Both the position numbers and the translations under genes were made by a program. Source: Ciona savignyi (taxonomy: Eukaryota > Chordata > Ascidiacea > Phlebobranchia > Cionidae). Taken from it: a stretch of 64,000 nucleotides of DNA. The stretch covers positions 1,570,037 to 1,634,036 of the forward strand of contig CH003046.1 of assembly GCA_000149265.1 (NCBI GenBank). Direction: 5' to 3'. A model generated the notes under the pieces. The model was given only the letters and a program-made list of their open reading frames with translations, searched no databases and was not told where the DNA came from. This document shows positions 44,001-55,800 of the stretch, piece by piece (within the stretch, counting starts at the first letter, position 1; the number at the start of each line of letters is the position of its first letter).

Positions 44001-47000
44001 TAATTTAGCAGTATACAAAAAAAGTCTCGTCAAAATTTTAGAACTAATATGTGACGGCAACTTAACTTAAGTTTGAACTATTTCCTATAGAAACTACAGC
44101 GTCGTCCTGGTGTTCACGGACTTCAAAGAACAAGGAAGTTTTCTTGATGGGTTGGCGGGAAGCGGCTACACCAACTGCTTCGTGGAAGAGTTCAACCAAC
44201 TAAGTGGATCTGCCCACTTCTTGTGCGGCTGGTTGCTACCACATATGCGTCGTACCGGCTCCCGGATGATGGCCTCGATTAATCTTCACTCATTGTTGAA
44301 CTATGACCGCAGGTAACCGGGCTTCCAATTTTAATGCTGTTAATGTGCTGCAGTTAGATAGGATAAGATGTGAACAGGTATTTGTCAGACTTATATCTAT
44401 GGACGATTCACCTGAGCCAATACATTCCATATCACACTACTGAGACTCTAGTCTTTAACAGATATATGGACTGAACAATAGCCAAGTTATATTGACTCAT
44501 ATCAACCATTGCTTATGCTTTTAGACCATTGAGCCAATCCGAAGCAAGAACGGGGCGGTTTCCAATTAGAAACAATCGTGTAAGTATCCCATGGCATTAA
44601 TTTGGTTGGTATTTGCTTAACAATAATTGCTATTTACGTGTATGTTTTACATAACATCAATTGGTATTTACGAGTAGTTATCATATGACAGCAATTGGTA
44701 TTTAAGTGGAAGTTTACCACCACACCAATTGGTATTCACGTGTAAGAATCACGTGACACCAATTGGTATTAACGTGTAATTATTTTGTAATGTATCTATT
44801 GTGTAGTTCGCCGGCCTGAGTAAGCATCTTACTCCGGCATTCGTTAAAAATGTAGCTGATTACAAATACGAACGAAACTAAAACGAAACACGCACGCCGA
44901 CGACAAACCTGCGATAATTTGGTGGTTCGGTAACAAAATTTATTTCCCATCACGAGACTAACATATTGTATACATCCCGAAGAATTGTAAAATCCACTTT
45001 TACTTCTCATTCCCAGGACAGGTCGGGAGATTGGATTCTGGCATCTTATGCTCAAGTGGAGGGAAATGATCACTGGACCTCCAACTTCTCGGACAACCTG
45101 CGTTCCATGTGGGACACAGACCCGACTGCACCTGGACGTTTTTTCCCACAAGAATTTCAAGGTTTTGTTTGCATCTGATGCTCCGTTCTCCCTAATGAGC
45201 TTAAACGTTGTAGTGGAATTCGTTACAAATCAAAATTTATCAAAAAACGGGTATAAATCCACACTATAATATACCGAGTAATCCCATGAGTTTTTATGTC
45301 AAGGTACGAGATCGCGTGTTAGACTAAATCTAAAAACTACGCTTTATCAGGCACCTTCTACGTGATATTTAAAATCATGTTTTTGTGAATAGATACCCAG
45401 AGGTCTCGGGTGCTACGTGACGACTGCTTTCCGTTTCTACTTCTACGAGATCCTCTTCCCTGCATCACTTTGACAGACACTGGTATGTAATTTCCATCGC
45501 TCTACAGGTGCTATTCCCAGCTGTACGCCTATGTCTCAGGGCCTGACGAATATTGTTCGAAACCAGTTGAATTAAATGAGTTAAATAATAAGTAAAGTAA
45601 AGTTTCTGCTCAACTCATTTTAAGAGTAACAATGTCAACTAATGTGCATTTAATCTGTACTTAGAGTAAATTATATTATGACAATAACTAAGTACTGGCG
45701 CCGATTAATTTTGCACCTGAAGAAATCTTTTGCGCTTCAACCACCAAAGATTTGTTGATGTTACTGCAGTTTGATGTTGCTTGTGGAAATTTAAAAGTTG
45801 GTTACTTTTCGTTTTATACTGCTTACTTTGGATACAAGCAAGTAATGCAAAACCTTGATCGTTACATGACCTTCTTAAAATGTAACAAAAATTTAACGTC
45901 ACATGATTTAATGACTTATATTTTCCCACCCCAAAGATAAACATATTCTGTTGGCCAAAGGTCTAAGATAAACACGTGACCTCCCATACAGGTCCGCTCC
46001 GAGGTTATATGCGAAGATGTCACAACCGCGATTGTGACGACGTTTCCCACGTCACTCCATCCAACGTCGAGTTTTTAGCAAAGGTTACACGACGTTGATT
46101 TATAAGATTTTATCAAAATGATTGTAGAACGGCTTTTATCTATTCACTTGTATTATATCGTGAGCTAGAAGGCAATATTACAACGGACTTTTGTACGACC
46201 GAATGGTTTGCGCAACTGATTTGACTAATTCTATATAAAAGCGGTGTTGGTGACGTGGTCACCACGAGGTCGAACCTTGGCCTAGTAAAACAGTAAATGT
46301 AACAACCTGATATTCCACATGCTTGCGCAACAGACAACGAACGCTGTATGGAGAACCGTCGAACAACTGACGGAAAGCAGCTGCCGGATTCCGCCGAACG
46401 ATCAACCTTCTTCCAACGTATTGGAGACTTCGACCGCGGCAACCGACGCGTCTGACCATCCGCGTTTGGTGGGCAGATTATCCACGTGCGGCGCTCCACT
46501 ACTTTCGGTGACGAACATTATCTCTTTATTTTTTCTGGTACGGTCGTGTGGCCGAATGGTTAACGCTACCGATACATATACCGACTACCATACAAAAACG
46601 GTCCAAGTGACAAGCACATCATGTGATAGTATTGTTATATTTATTCCCCGGCGTTTGTAGAACAAAAGTCGCTATGTTACGATTAATTGTACAAACAAAA
46701 GAAAATAGGCTGCCAGAGACATTCATTTTGTAGATTTTTTTACCACAAATGAAATTTTAAGCGAGCTGTCCCAATCCACTGAACGTAGGCAGCGACCAAG
46801 AATAGGTTTTGTTAGAAACCCAGCCGTGTAGTCATCGGTGGTGATCTAACGCGGTGCATTCGTGGACGACCATGGTTTAATCATTAAAACCTTTAGATTT
46901 CCTATCTTTGCGATCGAGGTTAACAGAACTCGGTTTAGAAATCTCAGTAGAAAAATATTTAATATCAAGTACGCAGAGGTCGTCGCGACTCGGTGGACGC

Positions 47001-47807
47001 AACGCTGTTGTGGTAACCGCAGCATGCAAGTACACTCATGCAGCATTGGAGCTTTGTCGTTCACCCACAAGTGGCGTTTGGGCGGCTTTAAACTCTGGCT
47101 CTGCGTGGATTCCGAAAAAAGCAAAACGCAGACAAAATCGCCACCTGTGGTAAGCAAACGGCCATTGCCGATGTAACAGTGGATAATCAAGATATTTTCG
47201 GGGAAAAGAAAACGCAGAAGACGTTTGAATACCGTCGATCGTGAGATTGCCTGGTGCCAAAAGTCGAGTTACAGGGATTATTGTACTGTGTTAAATATGA
47301 TATAAATTGGTAATTGTTAAGCTTTAAGCACTAGGTTCAGGCAACGTCCGCTTAGTGCTTTGACCAAGGACACAAACCAACTATAGCTGACTGGTTTGGA
47401 TACAATTACTATTCTGCTGACAGCCCGACACTTTACTAATAATATACCCGGCTAATCGATGTTTGATAATAACCTTGTGATTTTTCAGGATCAAGCTAAA
47501 CATAGGAAGAAGAGTGAATATCACCGGCATTGGCGTCCAAGGCGTCCCAAGGAAGGGCTACGTCTCTCGTTTCATGCTGTCATACAGTAACGACGGTACG
47601 AACTGGCACTGGCATCTTCCTAGCCCCGACTCGCGACGCAGCAGCAGCAGAGTAGTAACAACCGAGTTGCTCGGAAACTCGAATTGGAGCAGAGTAGCGA
47701 GAACCGACATCAACCCTAATATCATTGCTCAATATGTGCGACTCCACCCACGGAAATGGAGACGTCGCATTGCACTGCGACTCGAAATATTCGGTTGTGA
47801 ATTGTAA
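41017..47807 (+). CDS. Predicted secreted M28 peptidase-like protein with C-terminal discoidin domain
   Basis: Exons: 41017-41065, 41133-41371, 42066-42196, 42523-42658, 43107-43228, 43298-43497, 44091-44312, 44525-44579, 45017-45161, 45393-45482, 45992-46083, 46334-46507, 46977-47149, 47489-47807; about 715 residues with a TAA stop codon completing at 47807. Order: signal peptide (AAKLIIAYALVLYTA), Cys-rich region with 12 Cys, M28-type zinc peptidase fold, low-complexity linker, F5/8 type C domain. M28 enzymes are usually two-zinc aminopeptidases or carboxypeptidases. Here the general-base Glu and two metal-ligand positions are replaced, so activity is doubtful. All junctions fit in phase except 43228/43298, where two bases are unaccounted for. 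The 46977 start is weak. A family assignment to M28 plus discoidin is solid; a specific orthologue is not recognised. Confidence 0.82.
41133..42196 (+). CDS. Cys-rich N-terminal region of the M28-discoidin protein (exons 2-3)
   Basis: Exons 41133-41371 and 42066-42196. They encode eleven cysteines (CYVCHG, SCWE, NCFGQC, ACESNCTASC, CKYCC), with one more at the start of the next exon. The spacing suggests a small disulfide-bonded extracellular module ahead of the peptidase fold. I do not recognise the module. Phase is 0 at 41371 and 2 at 42196, both fitting. Confidence 0.75.
42523..46507 (+). CDS. M28 peptidase-like domain with altered catalytic residues
   Basis: Nine exons from 42523-42658 to 46334-46507. 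Landmarks compared with canonical M28: IAHYDTH (first zinc His kept, 43394-43396), GVNDNGSGVAGLLE (bridging Asp kept, 43430-43432), TDFKEQG where family members have an acidic pair before Gly (general-base Glu is Lys at 44125-44127, zinc Glu kept at 44128), INLHSLLNYD where a zinc Asp is usual (His at 44287-44289), and RDDCFPFLLLRDPLPCITL where RSDHAPF is usual (zinc His is Cys at 45425-45427). The tail CHNRDCDDVSHVTPSNVEFL and the helix TTNAVWRTVEQLT are typical of the animal branch of the family. Confidence 0.85.
43675..43855 (+). mobile_element. SINE copy in the M28 gene intron
   Basis: Head TTAGTGGGTTAGCGCGTCGC, B-box-like GGTTGTTAAATCAAAAC, core GTATCCTTGGGCAAAGTACT and GGACATCGCTGC all follow the reference copy; the 3' half is missing. 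It lies between exons ending 43497 and starting 44091. Confidence 0.8.
44624..44790. repeat. 34-bp tandem repeat, about five units
   Basis: Units start at 44624, 44658, 44692, 44726 and 44760 with the shared start CAATTGGTATT, and diverge towards their ends. Several units carry ACGTG or CACGTG. The array lies in the intron between 44579 and 45017 of the M28-like gene. Confidence 0.8.
46545..46640 (+). repeat. Second tRNA-like repeat family, plus copy
   Basis: GTCGTGTGGCCGAATGGTTA is followed by CGATACATATACCGAC and a short A-rich segment, then GGTCCAAGTGACAAGCACAT. It is the best-preserved member of this short family in the window and lies 37 bp downstream of an exon end. Confidence 0.75.
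46977..47807 (+). CDS. F5/8 type C (discoidin) domain exons and stop
   Basis: Exons 46977-47149 and 47489-47807. The domain runs from about ALNSGSAWIPKK through WIKLNIGRRVNITGIGVQG, VSRFMLSYSNDGTNWHW, NIIAQYVRLHPRKWRRRIAL to LEIFGCEL and the stop, matching the standard discoidin order (aW.p, wIkldLg, ItgI.tQG, f.l.yS.dg..W, yvRl.P..w...ialR.El.GC). Such domains bind phospholipids, glycans or collagen. It is the last domain of the protein. Confidence 0.9.
47250..47440 (-). mobile_element. SINE copy in the discoidin intron
   Basis: On plus it reads CTAGGTTCAGGCAACGTCCG, then AGTGCTTTGACCAAGGACAC and ACTGGTTTGGATACA, the reverse complement of the SINE middle and head. It lies in the intron 47150-47488, leaving little more than 40 bp before the acceptor. 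Confidence 0.7.
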
Positions 47808-47880
47808 TATTAGAATATATATCACGATTGCTGAATTTAAATATACTCTAAAGGCGGTTTTGTATAAAAGTTGGCCTCAC

Positions 47881-47886
47881 AATAAA
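47881..47886 (+). promoter_or_regulatory. Candidate polyadenylation signal AATAAA
   Basis: AATAAA lies 74 bp after the stop codon of the M28-discoidin gene, a normal distance for a short 3' UTR. Confidence 0.5.
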
Positions 47887-49902
47887 AAATCACATAATGT
47901 ACCCTATACACGCGGGACCGATCGTAAGCGTGGTTGCAAATAATAATGCCAATACACTTGTATAAAACTGCATATATTTTGTTTAAGCGTATTAACACGT
48001 ACACATTGCTGAAAAAATTGTACAATAGAAGGTATTCTGACATACTATATATACATTTGATATTATTCTGAATAGCCTTAGAATTTAAATTGGCAAAAAC
48101 TTGGTTTAAAAGAATATTATTATTTTCCCGACGCACACCTAGAATGACCCGCGACAGAGTATTGTGCCGCGGAGAACTGATTGCGGAGCGCTGATGTAGC
48201 CATTCACTGCAAAATCACAATAAATTTGTGTCAATATTGTTTGCAATCTGACGAACACAGATGTACGGACGCAAACGCTGTGTCCTCGTATCAATCCTTT
48301 AACCTCGATTACATTTTCATCAATAGCGTCAAATAAGCTTGAGCGATTTGAAACTGCACGAAAGCCCACTTTTGGAGAAATCGATTTAATCCAGTGGAAT
48401 TATTTTGGCAATAAAACAATCATTGTAATGATTTGCCGTGTACATTTCTCATAAAGTTCCTCCTAAAAATGGAAGCCTGTTAGAACCTTAACACGTACAC
48501 ACACATGCCTGACATAAATTGTTTTCGGACAGCGTTTTTTCCGATGTAGATTTTAATCTCATTTATGGGAAAACGCATTTCAGAGAGCTGCGACATAGCA
48601 GTGGCTGTTTGAGGGCCGAGATACGATCTTTATTTGACGTTGTCTTCCATCACCTGGTGTTGTAGACGTGTCAAGATGGTTAAGTGAGCATGTTGCTGTT
48701 GCATCTCGGATTCGTATCGATTGCAGCTCACAGCGAAGCAAATAACAAAAGGAATTGATCTGCATGGGAAGGGGCCATTGATCGCGTGTCGCGGGGACGA
48801 AGGTTGCCTCGATCGACCCGATTCAATGGAAATTAAATTAACCACCTTTTTACGGTAGCAAACTATAAGGAAGTGGGAAGTAAGCAAGAAAGAGCCAAGT
48901 AACAATAATATAGCGACAGTAATGGAGATTGGAATACAAATGTGGACAACTTTAGAGTCGAGCTTCCAGAAATCCTCGAGAATGGGATATTAGTCGGGTG
49001 TAACCAACGTTCGCTAACACTTGATTTTTGTAGAATAAAAGTTAAAAAGAAAAAAAGTATTAATAAGAAGTGGTAGCACAAACCGTGGAACGGTTGGTTT
49101 GGTGGAGTTGCAAACCCTACAAATCAGAAAGGATATTGAATAAGCAATTTTGATTACGTCCTATTTTCCTTTTAAAGTGTTTCTTTAATTTAGTTTATTT
49201 GTGCTCCTTCTTTGCAGTAATGTAGAAACAGTAGAAATAAAATAAAAAGGCAGCAGAAATAACTGCAAAACTACAATAATTAAACACGTCAGCTGCATAC
49301 ATGGTATAACATCAAAAAAACAACAACAAAGAAACAGACGTGGCTGTTAAATCTAAATCCTTTACAATAAATCGATTAGAATAAAAATTGATGATACTGT
49401 TAAGCTAAAGTAGTTTTCAAATATAAAACTTGAAGTAAGGCGGGCCCAGACGTCGAACCAGCGGACAGGTGATTATATCTTTTTACTGAGCGCAGACTCG
49501 TGAGCTACCTTATGAGAAACAAACCAACAGTAAGTGTGCTTGCGAGTGTGGGTTCTAAACCTTGATTCGACTTTCTTGGTCGGATATCCGTCAGTCGTGT
49601 GATTTTGATTTCCTCCGATACAAAAGTTACAAAGAAAATGTTGTGAGACTTGTTTAGACCAGATATATGGGCACAAGATATATGTTGTAACATGGAGAGT
49701 AAACTGTGTTTTAACATTTGTTTTACCAGTGATTTGAAAAGTTCCAGTAATTATTTATTTTTTGTAACTTCTAATAAAATAAATATAGGTTGCAAAACGC
49801 ATTAGGGGTACGACCGAATCTGTGCAACCAGTATAGATAATATATGTCATTTCTTCCACGACCTGGAGTACTGGTTTGGAATTACACCGGACGAACCTTA
49901 AT
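47887..49902. other. Intergenic region before UNC80
   Basis: About 2 kb of AT-rich sequence. Minus-strand open frames of 60-90 codons near 48139-48369 and 48630-48905 have no recognisable family and no linked splice sites, so I do not call genes. No promoter motif can be assigned. Confidence 0.55.
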
Positions 49903-52861
49903 ATGGAATCAAGAGTGGATTATGCAGCCGTGGGACCAAAGGAATCGAACCGAACTCCGCTGCCGATCCAGTCTTTCCTTTGGCGACAAACCGAGTAAGA
50001 TCGATCGCTCCCCACTTTAACTAATTGCGTCAGCTGTGCCACCAGCACACGCCAACTCTTAGTATAAAATAATAAGAATTTGAATTATCCTTCTGACGAT
50101 TCGTGACCGACTGAAGGTGACGTCACGTTATATTATTTCCCGTGTATGCAAAACCGAATTTACTCCACTATTGTTATGTCATACCACTAAACAGTTCTAA
50201 AGTGTAACCAACAAAAAGGTTTTCATCATATTAATTTTATCAGCTCTAAGTAACTTTATTTTAAACCTCAGTCCCTTCCTACGACGGAAGATCGGAAAGT
50301 TGTACGAAGCGTCTTGCGCGGTGAGTTACCATCGTATCATTTGTAAAGCAATGTGTGCAAGCCCTGTACTGTACTGCGGGCTAAATCACATTAAAACCAA
50401 CTGGGAAAACCTAATTTAATTTCTATTGATTCCCAGCGCCTCTTCCCTAATTCAACGTTAATGGCCTTTCCCTGTTTACTTATTAGCGCGTTGCCACGGT
50501 TTTCTTTGGTAATACGTCTGGTTTTAAACTATCCCCATACTTGCCGTTCAGAGCTTTAACTGATATCCTGTTGCCTTGCTTGCCATATAATCTATAGTCA
50601 ACAAATCGGTCAGTTAGCTCGATCGGCTTATAATTCCGATTCACCCAATTGATAGTGAAACTGGCGAAGATGACTTATTAAACGGACATGGGGTCGACGC
50701 TTTACCAGTCGGCTAACCGACAACGTCTATGTGGTACTTGCTTTACTGGTCGAGGCTTGTAATTCATAGGATAACATGTGTATTAGACACGGGGCGGTAC
50801 GATGTACCTTCTATGCGAGAAAGGTGCGGGCGCTAGGTAATTTGACGCACCCCCATCCCGTGTTAAAACGCCATCTTCGCTATCCCACCCCATGCATAAA
50901 TAAAAAAGTGTCCTATTTAACTTATTGCAGACGTTTGAGCATATTCTGGTGGACAATAAGCTACAAGGTCTTCCGCCAAGACTCAGCGCCGCGATAGGCA
51001 ACATCACCCGGTGGCAACTAATTGACGTCTGCCTCCCCCATGTTATGCATTGCGCTGCCATATTTCTCATCAATCGGAATAAATTAGGTAAGTGCGACCC
51101 TTCTCCCCAGGTCTTAATTTTTTAATGATTTTTCTATTATGTAAGGATTTCGTGGGCATCGATATAAAATGATTGGCTCCGCTCACATGTACCGGCACCT
51201 GCCTAATCCTGCGCCATATGAAAGATTAATGAACGCCACAAATTCACTAACTAGTAATACTCACTAATGAGCTGAAATCCGAGATTGGGCTGAAGTGGTT
51301 CCTCATTAAATTTTAATTCCACCGTAAACCTGTAGCTATTATCCGAATAAAATTTGGAACTTTATATTTCGGGAATTAGGGGATCTTGATTAATAAATAA
51401 TTACAAGGCAGTATATGCGGTATATGAAAACAGCAAAGTGAGGAGAAAACTTATTTCTCTTCACGGGTACAAACTCTCCACTTTTGAAATTTTATTATCG
51501 TTAGATTGTGATAGGTATAATTTGAGCAAGCTACTATGCCATATTATAGGGCGGTTGGTCGTCTAATCTGCCTAATATTTTAATACAATTTATTAATTAT
51601 TCAACTACCATTTGTTAATAACCCATTGCTTCAAACGCTGGGCGGACAACGCACCGACTATTCCACGATTTTTAACCAACACGAGTTTAAAACCACACCA
51701 TGAATTTCAATCAACACCAATTTTAAACCACATACGTTTTACTCGATTTATTCACCTAATTTTAAAATCCGTGTCCTAAATGTTATTAGTGTCCCTAAAA
51801 GACCAATATAAAGTGTCCCTAAAGAGCAATATTGAATTGCTAAACTAAGACATAAAATAAACTGAATGTTCTATCCTATTATTACGACAGGTCAGGCTGA
51901 TAAGTTGGGCGTTCCGGGTACGAAGTTGCTTCACACATTGCACTGGATTTACCTGGAATCGCAGAAGACTTGCAGCGCTGTAGCCAAAGAGGAATACAAC
52001 ATTGAGTTCGAGAATGTTCAGTTGTTTGTTCACCTCTTTGCCCCGATCATTAATAACATTCGGGAAACAGATTTGGTGTTTCGCTTGTCAAGGTAGAATA
52101 TAAGATATGATATTCGAGGATTGTTACCACGGCATGGGAAAAAACAACAAGCGAAGGTCTGCTGGAGATATTGCACTATGTTGTTATAATTGAGACCTTC
52201 TTACAGTGTTAGTACAACCATGAATCCACCGGGTTTAGGCGACGTTTGCTAAGTCCCTTGCCCAAGGACACAACCGACCAGAAAGCGACCAGTTTCGATG
52301 CAGGTTTATTCGATTTTAGCTGAAAGGCGACGACCTTTTCAACCATTCTGACGGAAATTGGCAGAATAGTAATGTAATGTTTTATCGAACGTAGATAGTG
52401 TTTTCTGGAATGGTCGTTTCTGAGTACCGTCGTGTGGCCAAGTGATTAACACGACCGATACACATATCAATTATGAACAAAAATCGTTTTACGGACGAGA
52501 TCATCATGAGTTCGAAGCGCGATTTTCTAATGATTTCCGTGCATTAACTTTTTGCGCCTTCCTATTAACGGGGGATAAAACATGAATATTCCAGTGTCGT
52601 GAAAAGTAAGTTTTTGAAAATTGTCTACACGACACTGACCAAGTCAGTTATTAATAACACAAAACCATTCCTAAAATATTGCCATCAGTAAGTAATAAAT
52701 GCTTACAGCGGTCAAATGATATGGCGACCGATGTGGAACTTCGAACAACCCGAAATCCCCGCGTTTTCCCGAATCATCCCTTTGCCGCCGCAGCTGAAGA
52801 GTCTTTGCAACGAACCTATCTCTCGTTGCGGCCTTGGGGAGAAATGCGTCGATGGGACTAG
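49903..52861 (+). CDS. unc80: UNC80 exons 1-5: conserved N-terminus
   Basis: Exons: 49903-49994, 50272-50320, 50931-51087, 51891-52092, 52709-52861, phases 2, 0, 1, 2, 2, all compatible. They encode PLPIQSFLWRQT, LRRKIGKLYEASC, FEHILVDNKLQGLPPRLSAA, LGVPGTKLLHTLHWIYLES, VQLFVHLFAPIINNIRETDL and IWRPMWNFEQPEIPAFS. Each block has a direct counterpart in vertebrate UNC80 in the same order. Vertebrate UNC80 has a longer insertion in the fourth block. Confidence 0.94.
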
Positions 52862-55800
52862 GTTTGTTTGATGTTTGTGAGGAAAGGAAGTGGGTTTATC
52901 ACGTATAGTAAATACTGCGGTATTACGAGTATTAAGACCTGATGGTTCTCGAGTTCTTTTGCAACCTTGACCACCAACCCAAGACTGTGTCACTGACAAT
53001 CAAGGCTAATATTATAGGTTAAATAACTGACTCTATTGGTTACACTTATACCTGATGGACACGCCTTTTAAGTCACATCGAAAGACAAATTTGCATATTG
53101 CGTACACTGTTATGGTTCAGTAGCCTTGCTTTCTACTGCAGATACGTCTTTGCAAACAGAATAATCCTAACCCTGGTAACCCCAGCTACTATTTGTCAAT
53201 TAAACAATACAATTGCAATATGTAACACTAAATCAGACGTAGTTGCGCCTTTAGTATACCGTAAATTAATTCTTTCTTTTTCCTACAGAAAGGGAACATT
53301 GGTCAACGATGAATCGAATTTTTCCCCGGTAGACGGACGTTGCTGTGGTGCATTGTTTATTATTCCAACGATGGTCGGAAGACGGGATGCTTTGGGGGTT
53401 GACTTACATCTTGAAAAAGCTGCAAAAGATTCGGCAGAGAACAGTCGGAACGCTTGGAAGGCAAGTTGAGAAAATTAAAAATGATACGAAGCATTTTTAA
53501 TGACATTTTATTTCTTTTTTGGGTGATTTAATTTTATATCTACAACGTGCTCGTCACTAAGACCGTCAATGTAGAACGAGGTATGTGTATCGAAACCGTG
53601 ATAGGTTTGTCAGTAGTTTCGATTTTAAAATAATATACTTTATACGAATCGGTCGAGCTAACCATCCAGTCACATTATCGTTCTTTTAGAACTTACCACC
53701 GCCGATGCCTCTCCATGAACGCAGAAGAACTCCTAGCGTGCGAAAGTACAAACCAAATCGAAAGTTGTCTCCCCAACAAGAATATCCCGGGAAGGAAGGC
53801 GAAGGTGCGCTTAAAATACAAAAATAATTGTATTTTGCACGTACAGATTTATTGCATTGTGGTATAACTCCTTTAGTGTCTGTTGATAACTTGGTTTCAC
53901 TGACCCGAACTTAAGGCAAAGGCCACAAGGCACCATCCATGTTTTGGTGAAACCATTTTCTTGATTAAGCACAAATTGTATACTATTGTAAAAAACCTGC
54001 ATATTGTAATTTATTGCAAACTACCAGAATCTAGCGGGGGTGCAAAGGATTTGAGAAAGGTGCAACTGACGATCGATGAAGTTTCGACGGACGAACCGAA
54101 AAAATCGTCATTATTTGGAATCTTCCGGGTAACCTACCTAGTTTGATATTATGCAACTAATCTCATTTTATTATTTTTTATACCCGCTTGATTTAAAGCA
54201 CCACTACAACTTTAAAATAATTTAAACTGGAACTTTCAGCAAGTATAATATGATGTTTATAAGGATTGATTCTATTTGTTGTTTCAATAGTAGGAAATCC
54301 CCGTAAACGATACCAAACGGGGGAATTCCTGTCACATTTGTTTAATGTACGAACGAAAAAGTTGTCATTTTTATCTCCGCTGGCGGGGAAATACACATTA
54401 GAGCTTGGGGAAACCAATAATATACTATTTCGTAACAAAACTGGTTTCATTTTTAAAAGTTATAATGGTATTTTTGATTTGATTGAGACCTTGCTTTCCT
54501 TTTTTAAACAACAACAACAAATCAGATCCTAGGTTGTAGATATATTTATAAACTTCCAATGTCACATTTGACTAGCACGGGGCTGGTTTTTAACATGCAT
54601 CCTTCAGGATCACAGTCCAATGTTTTACCACTTAGCGGTATTGTGTTATTATTGTCACTAATACCTTTCAGTTTGAATTATTTTAAATTTTTAAAGTTGA
54701 GTATGAGATGAATGAATATCGACTCCTTGCATTTTCGAACACATGTTTTTTATCCCATTAAAATGGCGGAACAGTACCATTGTTAACTAAACGCCTTTTC
54801 TTATAGTACATTTGCTTTGCAGTGTTGAAAATATGCCAAAGACAATGCATTAAATCCCATTAATCCACTGAGTTTAAACATGCTATCTGGGCTGAGTAAA
54901 TGATTGTCCTGCTTGGTGGACAAGTTGACATATTTTTCTCCAAACACAGGGAACAGGAGGAAATAAAAGTTTGAGGATTGTGTCAGCTTCACCAATACAA
55001 AAGCGGAAAAATGCGTTTAAACGAATCGTCTCTTCAAGTCGCCGAAAGTCAGTTCCCAACTTTGCATCCAAAGCTTCATTAAAAGTTTTATTATCTGTAA
55101 GTTAAGTTCAGATATTTATGATTTGCTAATTTTGTTTATCCGGTTGGGAACCCATAGTGATGCAAACTAAATTGCAAATCGTCCGGCCGGTTGGTCTAAC
55201 GGTTAAGTGCGTCGCCTTTCAATCGAAAGGTTGCAGGTGCGCAACTGGTCGGTAGCTAGTTGGTTGTGTCCTTGGGCAAGACACTTTACGGACATTTCCC
55301 TAACCCAGCGGATTAATGGGTTCTACCAAATTGAAGAAACATGTCTATCATATACAACACACTGCAATAGCTCCGGTAACCCGACGATGGGCGCGAGGTG
55401 ATCTGACGATTGCCCGTGTGTTAACCCCCTTGGTTTTCCCATTCACGGGGATAAAGATGAATATCCTATCCTATCCTATCCTAACCCATAGTGATGCAAA
55501 CTAAATTGCAATTTGCACAGAAACACAATCATAGTATTCGGTTATCACATAAGTCGCACTGATATCCAGTGTGGGCTTTATCAGAATGATTGTCCCAACA
55601 TCAATGTAAGCCTCCTAGTACCCAGTAATCATTCTCCTATTCTCCAAAGACAACCAAGGATCATCCTCCCAACCAAATAAAGCCTACACTGTTTATATAT
55701 ACGACCTATACCACATGACTGGATACATGTTTTTAATTAAATGCAGTCCGAAGGAAGCAAGAGTCCAAACCAGACACCAACAAAATCCAAAGACACAGTG

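Noticed and set aside
45509..45560. Possible extra exon of the M28-like gene (GAIPSCTPMSQG)
   Set aside because: It opens in phase but has no matching donor, and the 45482 exon joins 45992 directly in phase, giving the conserved CHNRDCDDVSHV segment.
48139..48905. Minus-strand open frames in the intergenic region before UNC80
   Set aside because: No recognisable protein, no linked splice sites, ordinary AT-rich background.
54266..54532. 88-codon plus-strand open frame in an UNC80 intron
   Set aside because: From the 54128 donor (phase 0) the available acceptor leads to a TAG or to a different short frame. The next supported exon (54950) joins 54128 in phase without it.
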